Source: Thalassotalea euphylliae
GTDB taxonomy: Bacteria > Pseudomonadota > Gammaproteobacteria > Enterobacterales > Alteromonadaceae
Length of the DNA: 64,000 nucleotides
Direction of reading: 5' to 3'
Assembly: GCF_003390335.1 (NCBI RefSeq)
Contig: NZ_QUOU01000001.1
Span: 2,046,001-2,110,000 of the forward strand
Under the pieces are notes generated by a model that was not told the origin of the DNA, searched no databases, and worked only from the letters and a program-made list of their open reading frames with translations. This document shows positions 18,258 to 27,506 of the stretch, piece by piece; positions within the stretch are counted from its first letter, which is position 1; each line of letters starts with the position of its first letter. The translations under genes and the position numbers were made by a program.

Positions 18258-18924
18258 GTTCTTGCCTGCAATACTGTTAATTCCGTTAACGCATATCAGC
18301 GCTGAGCTGGAGTTTTCAATAAACAGCGGAAAACCGTTGATAAAAAATCGCTAAAACTGGTTATTGGTCAGCACGCACATAACAGCTTTAATTGGCGAGT
18401 TACAATGTGTACAGCTCTGTTTTGAGCAAGTTATCGTTATACCAGTTGAAATTAATTAATTGATCAATTCAGAGCGATGTCAGCGGTGGGAGAACAAGCC
18501 AAATTTTTGTTGATATAGTTATTCTACATCTCATCAATTTGGCGCAGTTATCGCGACGCTGACACGCTCCCAAAGGGCGAGTTTAAAAGGCTCATATGCG
18601 GCGTTATTGATTTTGCTTTCCATGCAAAAAGTGGAATAACCATTCTCTGCAATCAATGCCTTGCCTACATGGATGTAGGTACTTAGGTTATGCATGGAGC
18701 ATATAACCTGTGTCTCTAAGCCTTTTAATTCTCGCTGAATGATTAAGTAGTTATTTCAATAGGTATTAAATGTAATTCTAGAACAGCAAAGGAAATAATG
18801 GTACTTGAGAAGCTGAAAGTGGGGTTGTTGTGCCGTTTAACATGATGCCAGTGAATATGATTGACGCCATTGATAGCATATTAATAACAAGCTGCCATTT
18901 CATTTCGATTTGGCGAAATGACCG
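18258..18924. other. 667-base intergenic region holding a MITE copy
   Basis: The region between the kinase cluster and the solute-binding protein gene holds the mobile repeat at 18437-18768. The flanking 179 bases upstream and 156 bases downstream are AT-rich and show no gene. The upstream flank should contain the promoter of the kinase operon. Confidence 0.6.
18437..18768 (-). mobile_element. MITE copy A (332 bp, long form)
   Basis: The element is bounded by TTATACC and GGTATTA and matches, in reverse orientation, the copy at 47260-47529. It carries about 60 extra bases. These form their own hairpins: CCTACATGGATGTAGG at 18664-18679 is a perfect 7-bp stem with a two-base loop, and 18686-18708 is a second. 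Its terminal repeats are slightly diverged (CCAGTTG and CAATAGG). No protein is encoded. The ends match those of the IS630-family element at 27793-28901. Confidence 0.82.
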
Positions 18925-19710
18925 CTATTTCAACGTTTGTATGTCGGGACGGGTGGAAAATAAATAACTGTTGATGATTTTTTCGTATTGCTTGGTGTTG
19001 ATAAACTGAGCCAGTGCGCGATTAAATTCATCTCTTAGTGCTTTTGAGTAAAATGCCGCGTAGGCGCTCACTGGAGGTATTAACGGGTGGCTTTGTATTA
19101 AGTAGTTAGTTGCTTGGTGGCGAGACATCACGCCAGTATCGCCTTCATTACCGATTATAGTATTTAAGTAGTAATAAAAAATGTAGTAATCGAGTACCAC
19201 AATATCGGTACGTTTAGACAATAACAAGGCCGGGAATTTTGACATATCGTGTAGTTCACGATAGTTAGTTTTCGATACGGCTTGTTCATAAGCTTGGCCA
19301 AAATAGCCCGTTGCCCCTTGAAAAGAAATTACGGAATAGTGGGCTAAGTCATTAAAATCATTTATATTTAGACTGTCTTTTCGCCGTGAAAATATGGTCG
19401 GCTTATAGTCAATGATCGGCGCCGAAAAATAGAGTTGTTCGTTATCTTGCTGGTAAAACGTAGGCACAATGACATCGGCTTTACCGCTTATTACCATTTG
19501 TTTAGCACGGTGCAAGGGGGCGTAGGTATAGCTCAGGTTATATCCAAGGCTCGTTAATACTTGGCTCACGATATCCAAGTCAATACCACTGTTTGTTCGG
19601 GCAATCATATGGGGCGGGGCATCATCAGAAGCAATGACTAAATTCGCACCATGTAAGTTTGCCGAGCTTAGACAAAACGCAAACAACAATAAGCGTGTAA
19701 ATATACCCAT
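18925..19710 (-). CDS. Periplasmic solute-binding protein, family 3 type
   Basis: This 261-residue protein has a signal peptide (MGIFTRLLLFAFCLSSANLHG) and the bilobed extracellular solute-binding family 3 pattern: DDAPPHMIARTNSGIDLDIV, then GYNLSYTYAPLHRAKQMV and GKADVIVPTF. I chose the ATG at 19710 because AAGGAG lies eight bases upstream and the signal peptide starts there. The frame runs 23 codons further, with a polar sequence. No ABC permease or ATPase gene is adjacent, so it may be an orphan binding protein. The ligand is not known; amino-acid-like compounds are usual. Confidence 0.82.
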   Translation of the reverse strand: MGIFTRLLLFAFCLSSANLHGANLVIASDDAPPHMIARTNSGIDLDIVSQVLTSLGYNLSYTYAPLHRAKQMVISGKADVIVPTFYQQDNEQLYFSAPIIDYKPTIFSRRKDSLNINDFNDLAHYSVISFQGATGYFGQAYEQAVSKTNYRELHDMSKFPALLLSKRTDIVVLDYYIFYYYLNTIIGNEGDTGVMSRHQATNYLIQSHPLIPPVSAYAAFYSKALRDEFNRALAQFINTKQYEKIINSYLFSTRPDIQTLK

Positions 19711-19837
19711 TGTTCTAACTCCTTTGCACATGCTAGCGTCTCTCTTTTTCCATAAAACTGAATTTTTTTCAGTCAGCAAGTCATAAAATCATCTGTAGCA
19801 AGCACTGAAAATACGTGTAAAAGCCACAGGCTGATGG

Positions 19838-22150
19838 TTAACGCCAAGCGTAACTTATTTTAGTAAATATTGTACGCCTGTCTTGTTTTAGCGAACCGAT
19901 AAAATCATCTTCAAAACTGTTATCAGAATAACCCAAGAAAAATACCGTATGCGGATTTAACTTGTAGGCGTAAATCAGTTGTGTTGCCAACCCGCGCTCT
20001 TGCTCGGTGAAGAACGAAAGCGGATTGTTTTCGGGGTTGTAATCTATATCGCGGTAAACAAGGCTAAGCTTTAGTGAGCTTTGGACATCAAAGTAATAGC
20101 GCAAGCGAAGATCTGTTAAGTTAGCGGTAAAAACATTTTCGCCTTGAGCATCTAGCTCGCTATAGGTGTAGTACAAATCAAGCTCTATATGCGCAGTAGG
20201 ATGCCAAGTAAGGTTACCAACCAGCTCGGTAATATCCCCTAAACGATTGTTGTCATAATCTATTTTCTCGCCAAGTGTGCCGTTGAGCGAAAGGTAGGTT
20301 TTATTATCAGGTCTAAGCTGGCCAAAAAAGCGCCACTGCCGCTCATTAAATCTCTCGGTGTTGCCATCAATTGCAAGGCTGGCATCGTTTTGACGCAGCC
20401 CCACTTTATTCGCGTCTGCGTAGATAAGCTCCACTCTGGATAACAATGGGCCGTCAGCGAACACATAAAATGATTGTTCTTGGTTGATAAGCTCGCCATT
20501 TTCATTGTGTTGAATGGCATACTTACTGCCAAGTTCTATTGTTGACCAAAGCGCGTTTTCGTCTTGGTAAAAATTGCGCGTAATATTGATATGATCGTTG
20601 ACGTAATCGACGCGATTAATAAAGCCAAGATCCGCTCTAAAGTCGTCGCCAAACCATTGCCTTTGGGCATCGAATGTCCAGTACTCAGAGTTGTGTAAAT
20701 ACTTTATTTGATATGCCTTATCAGAAAAACTGCCGTCTTTGCGGCTGCGCAGCACTTGTTCGTTAGGCAAACAGTTAACACCGCAAAAATCGTTAAACAA
20801 GTTCTCAGGGTATTCAGTATCACTGGTTAACCACTGGAGCTTTATGGAATTAGCCCCATTTAGGCGGTAACTACCGTCGATACCCGTCACATAGTTGTGA
20901 TAGTCATCGGCTTGGCGAAACGTTGAAATCACGCCTAAGGTGATATCCTGATTAATGTCATATAAATAACGCAGTGCACCAGAGTGGCTTTGTGTATTGA
21001 GCGAGGCGATACGCGCACTCAAATTCCCCGATAGAATAAAATTGGTTTCTTCGTCATGGCTGATAAAGGCGCCAAAATTGTGGGCACCTTCACTGCCCGT
21101 TAATTTTGCACCGTAATCAGGATCGGCAATATTTCGGGTGTACACTAAATTGGTAATACTCTCAAAATAGTGTTGGTTTTCCAGAAAAAAGCTGCGCTTC
21201 TCGTCGAAAAACAATGAAAACGTATTGTTAACTTTTAATTGGCCAGCATCGGCTTCTACGGTGGAAAAATCAGGGTTTAAAGTCGCATTTAGCAGAGTTT
21301 TTGGGGTAATGCCCCAACGTAAATCAAGGCTTGCCTCAATATCTGTTTCCTCTTGCCAATCAGCTTGTTCGTCATAAATGTCTCTTTGCTGATCATAACT
21401 GGCGACAAGTGCAGGGGTGATTTGTAAATTGCGACCAATTTGGGCGTGTTCAAACCCCGTCGCCATCGGGTATTGGCAAAGCCAACAGGCGTTGTCTCGG
21501 TCTAGTTTTACGTTTGAGATACGCAAACGTTGAGCTCTTGGGTAAATGCGGACAAGCTCAAACGGCCAATGTTGAATGGTTTCTTGCTGATCAAAATTGA
21601 GAATTTGATAGGGGATTTCCATTTCAACTTGGTAGCCAAATTCCGTTACCTTGCCATATGACTGCCAGATACCATCCCAGAGTTCGTTAGGTTGTCCGGT
21701 AATTTCGTTAAACGTTTCATCGTTTTGTACGCCGTATGGGTTAACAAAAAAGTTATAACTCAATCGGCGGTTATTCAGTGGGTCGATAATAACGCCCACG
21801 ACATCGTCAAACCATTTAGTATCGCGCTCGCCAATAGAGCTGATCATTTGACTGGGGTTGGGATCGTAAGCTTTGAATGCAACTAACAGTGATTTGCCGT
21901 TATCAATGACCCAAGCTTCTGTTTTTACGGGACTTGGCGTGTTTTCATAAGGGCTAGTCACATTATCAAGCACAATCACTTTTGCCTGTTGCCAAATAGG
22001 GTCGCTTAAATCGCCATCGATATTGGCAGTTAAATCACTAAAAGGAATATCAAGCGTTTGTTTAGCTTGCTGTATAAAAGGGTCTGCGAGTGAAAGAAAT
22101 GAGTAACATAAAAGTGCGACAGTGAGTCCTTTACAGCCGTAGGCAAACAT
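19838..22150 (-). CDS. DUF5916 outer-membrane protein with N-terminal CBM9-like domain
   Basis: This 770-residue protein has a signal peptide (about 1-22). A carbohydrate-binding family 9-like domain follows at about 40-230 (IDGDLSDPIWQQAKV, FDDVVGVIIDPLNNRR). The long C-terminal region is of alternating polar and aromatic strands (DUF5916), ending in ...FTKISYAWR with an aromatic penultimate pattern typical of outer-membrane barrels. CNACWLC-like paired cysteines occur near residue 220. The family is common in marine bacteria and may help capture a glycan or another ligand at the surface, but the function is not established. Confidence 0.82.
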   Translation of the reverse strand: MFAYGCKGLTVALLCYSFLSLADPFIQQAKQTLDIPFSDLTANIDGDLSDPIWQQAKVIVLDNVTSPYENTPSPVKTEAWVIDNGKSLLVAFKAYDPNPSQMISSIGERDTKWFDDVVGVIIDPLNNRRLSYNFFVNPYGVQNDETFNEITGQPNELWDGIWQSYGKVTEFGYQVEMEIPYQILNFDQQETIQHWPFELVRIYPRAQRLRISNVKLDRDNACWLCQYPMATGFEHAQIGRNLQITPALVASYDQQRDIYDEQADWQEETDIEASLDLRWGITPKTLLNATLNPDFSTVEADAGQLKVNNTFSLFFDEKRSFFLENQHYFESITNLVYTRNIADPDYGAKLTGSEGAHNFGAFISHDEETNFILSGNLSARIASLNTQSHSGALRYLYDINQDITLGVISTFRQADDYHNYVTGIDGSYRLNGANSIKLQWLTSDTEYPENLFNDFCGVNCLPNEQVLRSRKDGSFSDKAYQIKYLHNSEYWTFDAQRQWFGDDFRADLGFINRVDYVNDHINITRNFYQDENALWSTIELGSKYAIQHNENGELINQEQSFYVFADGPLLSRVELIYADANKVGLRQNDASLAIDGNTERFNERQWRFFGQLRPDNKTYLSLNGTLGEKIDYDNNRLGDITELVGNLTWHPTAHIELDLYYTYSELDAQGENVFTANLTDLRLRYYFDVQSSLKLSLVYRDIDYNPENNPLSFFTEQERGLATQLIYAYKLNPHTVFFLGYSDNSFEDDFIGSLKQDRRTIFTKISYAWR

Positions 22151-22394
22151 CTAAAAGCCTTTGAATAATATATTATTGTTGTTTTATCGGGCGGTTATTG
22201 TGTCAGAATGCAGTGAAGTAAACAAATCTAAGTTTACAAATGCTTTACACCTACTTCACATGGTATTATCCACACCTTATTAATCTTGCAAGTTGTTAAT
22301 AGGAATAGGGCTGGTCAGCAAATGATGCATAAGTTCGATTGGTATAAGCTCACTTGTGATAAATTCCATTGGCGTAACTTAGGAGCGCTCATTT

Positions 22395-23192
22395 ATGCCA
22401 TTTAGTTGGTTTGACATTTCCGCAATTGCTATCTTTGTGCTTTGCTGGGCGGGCTACACTATGTTTGCTCGGCGCCAAGCTAAAACAACGAACTGTATCG
22501 CGCGGTGTTTACATCAGCATCGAATTCATTGGATGTATGAGTTAATGACTCGTGATGTACGTGTTGGCGAGGCCGCTTTGCTGGCGAACTTAGAGCGCAA
22601 TATCGCTTTTTTTGCGTCAACCTCACTGTTGGTCATTGCGGGTATTTTGACTTTGTTTGCGCAAATCGAAAAGCTCGAAGAGGTGATTGCTTCACTGCCT
22701 TTCGCCGATCACTCTAACCATTTAGCCATTCAACTGAAATTGGCCTTGCTTGCTTTTATTTTTGTCGTCGCGTTTTTCCATTTTACTTGGTCAATGCGTC
22801 AATATGGTTTTTTGAATGTCATGATTGGCGCTGCACCTATTGATTTAGCCGGAACTAACCCCAATTTAAAACAATACGCCAAGCAGATGGCGGTGGTACA
22901 AGATCAGGCGGCGCACTCGTATAACTATGGACTGCGCTCATATTACTTTTCGTTAGCGGCTATTTGTTGGTTTTTCCATCCGCTGTTGTTTGCGCTGGCG
23001 AGTTTGGTGGTGGTTTATACCTTGTATATTCGCGAATTTAAGTCAAAAGCCGTCAGGGCAATTACTGTTGCACAAGATTTGTTATGGGTTGAACGAGAGC
23101 AGAAGCAAAGTGATGGGATTAATCAAACCAAGGCATCGATTAAACCTGCACATACGATACCTTCAACTGTGTCTCCAAAGAAAGGCGGCTAA
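22395..23192 (+). CDS. DUF599-family membrane protein
   Basis: This 265-residue protein has about four membrane segments and the DUF599 pattern: WMYELMTRDVRVGEAALLANLERNI-type sequence near residue 46, then FFASTSLLVIAGIL and FFHFTWSMRQYGFLNV. The role of the family is unknown. A lysine-rich tail follows the last segment. It ends seven bases before the DUF2919 gene and probably forms an operon with it. Confidence 0.82.
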   Translation: MPFSWFDISAIAIFVLCWAGYTMFARRQAKTTNCIARCLHQHRIHWMYELMTRDVRVGEAALLANLERNIAFFASTSLLVIAGILTLFAQIEKLEEVIASLPFADHSNHLAIQLKLALLAFIFVVAFFHFTWSMRQYGFLNVMIGAAPIDLAGTNPNLKQYAKQMAVVQDQAAHSYNYGLRSYYFSLAAICWFFHPLLFALASLVVVYTLYIREFKSKAVRAITVAQDLLWVEREQKQSDGINQTKASIKPAHTIPSTVSPKKGG

Positions 23193-23198
23193 AACACT

Positions 23199-23687
23199 GT
23201 GGTAGAGCAATTTAAACACTACAGCGTCAGTGATTTCGATCGTTTTGATTGTGTCAAACTTTCTAAAACAATATATCTCGCCTTGGCATTCTTGCTGCGC
23301 GGCTACTTAGTGTGGATGATGTCGGTGACCAACTTTAATGATCGCGTGGGGGTTATCCAGTCAATTTATCCAGATCCTAAGTTGTTTTATTTGAATTTAG
23401 CATCAGGTAGTTTGGGATTGTTGGTCGTATTACTCGTGAGTTTACGGCGCCCCAATGCCAGTGGCTGGGTTAAACGCGCTTGGCCTTATACGCTTAACGT
23501 TATTATCGTTGCACTTATTATAGATAGCCTTATTATTTTTGCGGGCTTTTATTGGTGGCAACTCACTGACCTTGCAACCATGTTAATTCAGCTAGCGTTG
23601 GCTTTGTGTGTGGCGCTACTGTGTTTGCGCAGTAAACGCTTGAAATTGAATCTGGCGGAGTTTCCTGAGCCGCTACCAGAAAAATAA
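23199..23687 (+). CDS. DUF2919-family inner-membrane protein (YfeZ-like)
   Basis: This 162-residue protein has four hydrophobic segments and begins with a short cytoplasmic stretch YSVSDFDRFDCVKLS, followed by ALAFLLRGYLVWMMSVTN, the pattern of DUF2919 (E. coli YfeZ). The function is unknown. It starts with GTG at 23199, preceded by AAAGGCGG at the end of the upstream gene. Confidence 0.75.
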   Translation: MVEQFKHYSVSDFDRFDCVKLSKTIYLALAFLLRGYLVWMMSVTNFNDRVGVIQSIYPDPKLFYLNLASGSLGLLVVLLVSLRRPNASGWVKRAWPYTLNVIIVALIIDSLIIFAGFYWWQLTDLATMLIQLALALCVALLCLRSKRLKLNLAEFPEPLPEK

Positions 23688-23811
23688 GACGGGTAGCGGT
23701 GCAAGTGCCAAAACGCTGAGTTTCTACAATATTGAGGTATTCAAGCTGTGAGGCAGTTAATTCTTTAGGTTCTGAGTCAGTAAGGCATTGAAGGGCTTGA
23801 ACATGAATTGC

Positions 23812-24276
23812 TTAATTGCCAAATCCTTGATCAATGATTAAATTTTTCCCTTCGGCTGCGGTGCGTGCAAGCTCGTCGCAGCGCTCATTTTCAGGGTGAC
23901 CGGAATGGCCTTTTACCCATTTCCATTCGATTTCGTGGCGTTGCACTTCGGCGTGCAATTGCTTCCATAAGTCAACATTCTTTACGGGCTGCTTACTCGC
24001 CGTTTTCCAGTTGTTTTTAAGCCAGTTGTGAATCCAGTTGGTGATACCTTGGCGCACATATTGGCTATCGGTAGTAATGGTGACTTTGCAACTTTCTTTT
24101 AGTGACTCAAGCGCCTTGATGGGCGCTAATAGCTCCATGCGATTATTCGTGGTTTGTTGATAGCCTTGTGACAATTCTTTTTTGTGCGCTTTGTAGATGA
24201 GTAGCGCACCATAGCCACCTGGGCCAGGGTTACCGAGACATGAGCCGTCGGTATAAATATAAACATGCTTTTGCAT
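23812..24276 (-). CDS. rnhA: Ribonuclease HI
   Basis: This 154-residue enzyme degrades the RNA strand of RNA-DNA hybrids, for primer and R-loop removal. The catalytic residues are in place: Asp10 (YTDGSCLGNPG), Glu48 (NRMELL), Asp70 (TTDSQYV) and Asp134 (ERCDELA), with His124 in KGHSGHPEN. Length and sequence match the E. coli enzyme closely. It is divergent from dnaQ, the same arrangement as in E. coli. Confidence 0.96.
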   Translation of the reverse strand: MQKHVYIYTDGSCLGNPGPGGYGALLIYKAHKKELSQGYQQTTNNRMELLAPIKALESLKESCKVTITTDSQYVRQGITNWIHNWLKNNWKTASKQPVKNVDLWKQLHAEVQRHEIEWKWVKGHSGHPENERCDELARTAAEGKNLIIDQGFGN

Positions 24277-24373
24277 TAACTACTGCCTTTTAAACTTTTT
24301 GCCGATATTGAGTCCCATCAAACTAGATGTTTAAGCAAACTCGCCGCTGTTCATTAACACTCAATAATGGTGC

Positions 24374-24401
24374 TTGTACTTTATTGTACTGTTTTTATTA
24401 T
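24374..24401 (+). promoter_or_regulatory. Possible dnaQ promoter
   Basis: TTGTAC (24374-24379) and TATTAT (24396-24401) are separated by 16 bases and lie about 78 bases before the dnaQ start. The match to a sigma-70 promoter is fair. The rnhA promoter on the other strand should lie in the same 202-base region. Confidence 0.35.
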
Positions 24402-24478
24402 CAAGTTTTTATTATCCTATGAAGCTCCTTCATTATGCCAGTGAATTTACGCAGGCGCGCTGTAATCAAAGGTGTTAA

Positions 24479-25204
24479 GTGTCAAACCCAGCTAAGCAAG
24501 AAGAACGTTTAATCGTACTGGATACCGAAACAACCGGTATTAATCCCAAAGAGGGCCATCGTATTGTTGAAATAGGTTGTGTTGAAATGATCAACCGTCA
24601 GCTAACGGGGCGCACCTATCATGCCTATATTAACCCTATGTTCCAAATGGAGCAGGAAGTTATTGACGTTCACGGCTTGACCAATGAATTCTTGGCGGAC
24701 AAGCCGCTGTTTAATCAAGTTGCCCAAGAGTTTATCGACTTTATTCGCGGTGCCGAATTAGTCATTCACAATGCGCGATTCGATGTTGGCTTTATGGATC
24801 ATGAGTTTGGCATGGTCAATGCTGGGTTGCCGATGACAGATGACATTTGTACGGTAACCGATACCTTGAAAGTCTCCAAAGACGAGTTTGGCTCTCCTAA
24901 AACGCTAGATTTTCTCGCTAAGCACTATCGTGTCGATAAACTCATTGACCGTACCTATCACGGGGCATTGATCGATGCCCAGTTATTGGCTTACGTCTAC
25001 ATCGAAATGACGCGTAAGCAAGAGGTGTTTAATTTAAATGCAGATGAGGGGGATGGTAATGATCAAGCGGGTGGCATTCGTCGATTGGCGGAAAACCGAT
25101 CGCCGCTAAAGATTGTGCGCGCTTCTGCCGATGAATTGTTAGCACATCAAGAAAGGCTTGATGTAGTTGAGCAAAAAGGAAGTGCACCACTATGGTTAAA
25201 ATAA
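24479..25204 (+). CDS. dnaQ: DNA polymerase III epsilon subunit (3'-5' proofreading exonuclease)
   Basis: This 241-residue protein is a DEDDh exonuclease: Asp15 and Glu17 in VLDTETTG, an aspartate in HNARFDVGFMDHEFG, and the His-x4-Asp pair in HGALIDAQLLA. It proofreads for the replicative polymerase. The start is GTG at 24479 (MSNPAKQEER). The C-terminal region binds the alpha subunit. Its end overlaps the next gene by 13 bases. Confidence 0.95.
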   Translation: MSNPAKQEERLIVLDTETTGINPKEGHRIVEIGCVEMINRQLTGRTYHAYINPMFQMEQEVIDVHGLTNEFLADKPLFNQVAQEFIDFIRGAELVIHNARFDVGFMDHEFGMVNAGLPMTDDICTVTDTLKVSKDEFGSPKTLDFLAKHYRVDKLIDRTYHGALIDAQLLAYVYIEMTRKQEVFNLNADEGDGNDQAGGIRRLAENRSPLKIVRASADELLAHQERLDVVEQKGSAPLWLK

Positions 25205-26640
25205 GCCGGTTGTTGAGTGCTGGTGTGCTGGTGATGAGCACTTCATCACTTGCGGGTTTGGCACAGACGGCACAAAACACAGCGCCAGTCGAACAGGCAA
25301 CAACTGCAACGACAGACATTGAACGTCAACCCACCGCAACTAACAGCATGGCTAAGCAACCGTCGATGCTAAACAAGCCGAGCCCTAAAATTGATTATTA
25401 TGACGCAGATAATGTCACGAATCAGATACCGTATTTCGATAATCGCTTTCGCATTGATGCACAAGTTGACGAAGTTACCCTGCTTTTTTACCGCCAACCC
25501 GGTTCGCCGCCCGTTATTCTCGTTCGCCCTGACGGCAGCAAAATAAAAGTAAACCAGCACGACAGAGAACAAGTGGATTGGTATGACGATCGCACCTTTG
25601 ACATGGTTAAAATGAAAAACCCTATGCCGGGGCCTTGGCAGGCGATAGGGCAAATTCAAACTGGCAGCCATATTATGGTTATGTCTCAAGTTCGCATTGA
25701 AGTGGATCCGCTGCCTAGTGTTTTATTGTCAGGAGAAACCATCAAGCTAACGGGTAAACTCTATAATGGTGAATTAGCTATCGATAACCCAGCATTTAAA
25801 GATGTGGTTCGTTTAGATGTTGATTTTTTCAGTACCAACAACTCGGCATATGACAATTTTGGCGCAGAGCCAATTAAGTTAACTTCGTTTCGCGATGATG
25901 GCCGAAATTTGGATGAATACGCAGACGATGGTGTTTTTACTGGCGAGTTTGAATTGACCTTCTCGCCAGGTGAATGGATACCACTTTATTTCATTAAGCT
26001 ACCCATGGCGAGTCGAGAGCTAAGACAGCAGCCAGTAATTGTGCATACTAATCCGATCACGCTCAGTGCCGAGCCGACGATGGATGCGCAAAGTAAACAC
26101 CTGCTCAATATTGCCATTGACGACCAGCTGGTCGACGTCGATAGCATGGTGTTCCAAGGCAAAGTCACGTTTCCTGATAAACAAGTCGAAGCTTTTTCAA
26201 TCATGGAAGGGGTTGGTAAAAGTCGGATACATGAAATTAGTTATACCGAGCCAGGTGTTCACCGCGTCAACATCAGTGCGTTTGGTGAAACCAAAAACGG
26301 CAGGGAGTTTAGATTAGTTGTTCCTGACTTTTCGTTTAATGTTGAGCGCGATCCAAATGAGCTGGTGGCAACAGTAAATGAACAAGGTGAGATCATTGAA
26401 CTTAGCCAAGAGGAGCTTGATCAGCTAACAGGTAGTGTCGTCGAAGAAAAATTGTCCATTGAAGAAGAGCTAGAGATACTTAAACAAGAGCAGGCCGCGA
26501 TTAAAGCGCAAGAAGAAAAAGAAACCTTGCTATTTATTGGTATTGGCAATGGCATTATTTTAATCATTGCGGCACTTGGTTATGGCATTTTCGCTTTTTT
26601 ACGCCGCAGGAAAAACGCTAAAGCGTTGGAAAAAAGCTAG
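25192..26640 (+). CDS. TIGR03503 family membrane-anchored protein
   Basis: This 482-residue protein has an N-terminal signal peptide and a threonine/alanine-rich stretch. A long beta-rich periplasmic region follows (about 65-390; for example FRIDAQVDEVTLLFYRQPGSPPV and FRDDGRNLDEYADDGVFTGEFELTF). A glutamate-rich coiled-coil stretch near 410-440, one membrane segment (about 445-467) and a basic tail complete it. This architecture matches the TIGR03503 family of Alteromonadales and Vibrionales, whose function is unknown. It overlaps the 3' end of dnaQ by 13 bases, so it is translationally linked to it. Confidence 0.8.
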   Translation: MVKISRLLSAGVLVMSTSSLAGLAQTAQNTAPVEQATTATTDIERQPTATNSMAKQPSMLNKPSPKIDYYDADNVTNQIPYFDNRFRIDAQVDEVTLLFYRQPGSPPVILVRPDGSKIKVNQHDREQVDWYDDRTFDMVKMKNPMPGPWQAIGQIQTGSHIMVMSQVRIEVDPLPSVLLSGETIKLTGKLYNGELAIDNPAFKDVVRLDVDFFSTNNSAYDNFGAEPIKLTSFRDDGRNLDEYADDGVFTGEFELTFSPGEWIPLYFIKLPMASRELRQQPVIVHTNPITLSAEPTMDAQSKHLLNIAIDDQLVDVDSMVFQGKVTFPDKQVEAFSIMEGVGKSRIHEISYTEPGVHRVNISAFGETKNGREFRLVVPDFSFNVERDPNELVATVNEQGEIIELSQEELDQLTGSVVEEKLSIEEELEILKQEQAAIKAQEEKETLLFIGIGNGIILIIAALGYGIFAFLRRRKNAKALEKS

Positions 26641-26718
26641 AAAATCACAGGTTTTTGCTGGTATTTCGATCTTATTGTTCGGCAAATGTCCACTTAGAAA
26701 ATAATCTCAAAAAAGTGG

Positions 26719-26747
26719 TTGACGGATAGGAATCATATCCGTAATAT
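26719..26747 (+). promoter_or_regulatory. Strong promoter of the tRNA-Asp array
   Basis: TTGACG (26719-26724), a 17-base spacer and TAATAT (26742-26747) form a near-consensus sigma-70 promoter about 49 bases before the first tRNA. The GC-rich stretch just after the -10 box (GCTCCGC) resembles the discriminator of stringently controlled stable-RNA promoters. Confidence 0.8.
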
Positions 26748-26795
26748 TCGCTCCGCATTCAACGAGATGTTGTTGATTAGCAGAGTTTTAAACGC

Positions 26796-26872
26796 GGAGT
26801 GGTAGTTCAGTTGGTTAGAATACCGGCCTGTCACGCCGGGGGTCGCGGGTTCGAGTCCCGTCCACTCCGCCA
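26796..26872 (+). tRNA. tRNA-Asp (GUC), copy 1
   Basis: This is a 77-base gene with encoded CCA. The acceptor arms GGAGTGG and CCACTCC pair. The anticodon loop reads CTGTCAC with anticodon GTC, and the T arm contains GGTTCGAGTCC. It closely resembles E. coli tRNA-Asp. It is the first of six identical copies. Confidence 0.97.
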
Positions 26873-26900
26873 ATTTAAAATCCTGTTTTGTATTAACTGC

Positions 26901-26977
26901 GGAGTGGTAGTTCAGTTGGTTAGAATACCGGCCTGTCACGCCGGGGGTCGCGGGTTCGAGTCCCGTCCACTCCGCCA
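26901..26977 (+). tRNA. tRNA-Asp (GUC), copy 2
   Basis: The gene is identical over all 77 bases to copy 1, with CCA encoded. The 28-base spacer before it differs from the other spacers. Confidence 0.97.
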
Positions 26978-27030
26978 CTTAATGCAATAAATCAATCTTC
27001 ATTTTAGCGACGTAGCATATAGCTAAATGC

Positions 27031-27107
27031 GGAGTGGTAGTTCAGTTGGTTAGAATACCGGCCTGTCACGCCGGGGGTCGCGGGTTCGAGTCCCGTCCAC
27101 TCCGCCA
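27031..27107 (+). tRNA. tRNA-Asp (GUC), copy 3
   Basis: The gene is identical over 77 bases to copy 1, with CCA encoded. A 53-base AT-rich spacer separates it from copy 2. Confidence 0.97.
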
Positions 27108-27166
27108 AGTCGTTAGGTGAATTCAAATAAAGAAAATCTTACCGGTTAATCGGTAAGTCATGCTGC

Positions 27167-27243
27167 GGAGTGGTAGTTCAGTTGGTTAGAATACCGGCCT
27201 GTCACGCCGGGGGTCGCGGGTTCGAGTCCCGTCCACTCCGCCA
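27167..27243 (+). tRNA. tRNA-Asp (GUC), copy 4
   Basis: The gene is identical over 77 bases to copy 1, with CCA encoded. The spacer before it holds a small hairpin, TTACCG/CGGTAA at 27140-27156. Confidence 0.97.
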
Positions 27244-27313
27244 ACTCTTTATCTTGAATTAACGTTTTGAATATTAAGAATAGTAAAATATTTAACCTTA
27301 GGTTAAGCACTGC

Positions 27314-27390
27314 GGAGTGGTAGTTCAGTTGGTTAGAATACCGGCCTGTCACGCCGGGGGTCGCGGGTTCGAGTCCCGTCCACTCCGCCA
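27314..27390 (+). tRNA. tRNA-Asp (GUC), copy 5
   Basis: The gene is identical over 77 bases to copy 1, with CCA encoded, after a 70-base AT-rich spacer. Confidence 0.97.
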
Positions 27391-27506
27391 ATATTCTTAA
27401 TTTATAAGCGACAGTAAGAAACAATACATTTGTTGAATACAAAATTTATTTCAGGCTGTTTTATTTAAGTTCTTTTAAATACGAATGCCTAAATAGTAAA
27501 TACTGC

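Noticed and set aside
22266..22274. Exact DnaA box TTATCCACA upstream of the DUF599 gene
   Set aside because: A single nine-base match is expected about once per window by chance, and it has no partner site.
26733..27442. Open frames on both strands through the tRNA array, with a repeated segment AEWTGLEPATPGVTGRYSNQ
   Set aside because: They are readings through the repeated tRNA-Asp genes. Such proteins are well-known annotation errors.
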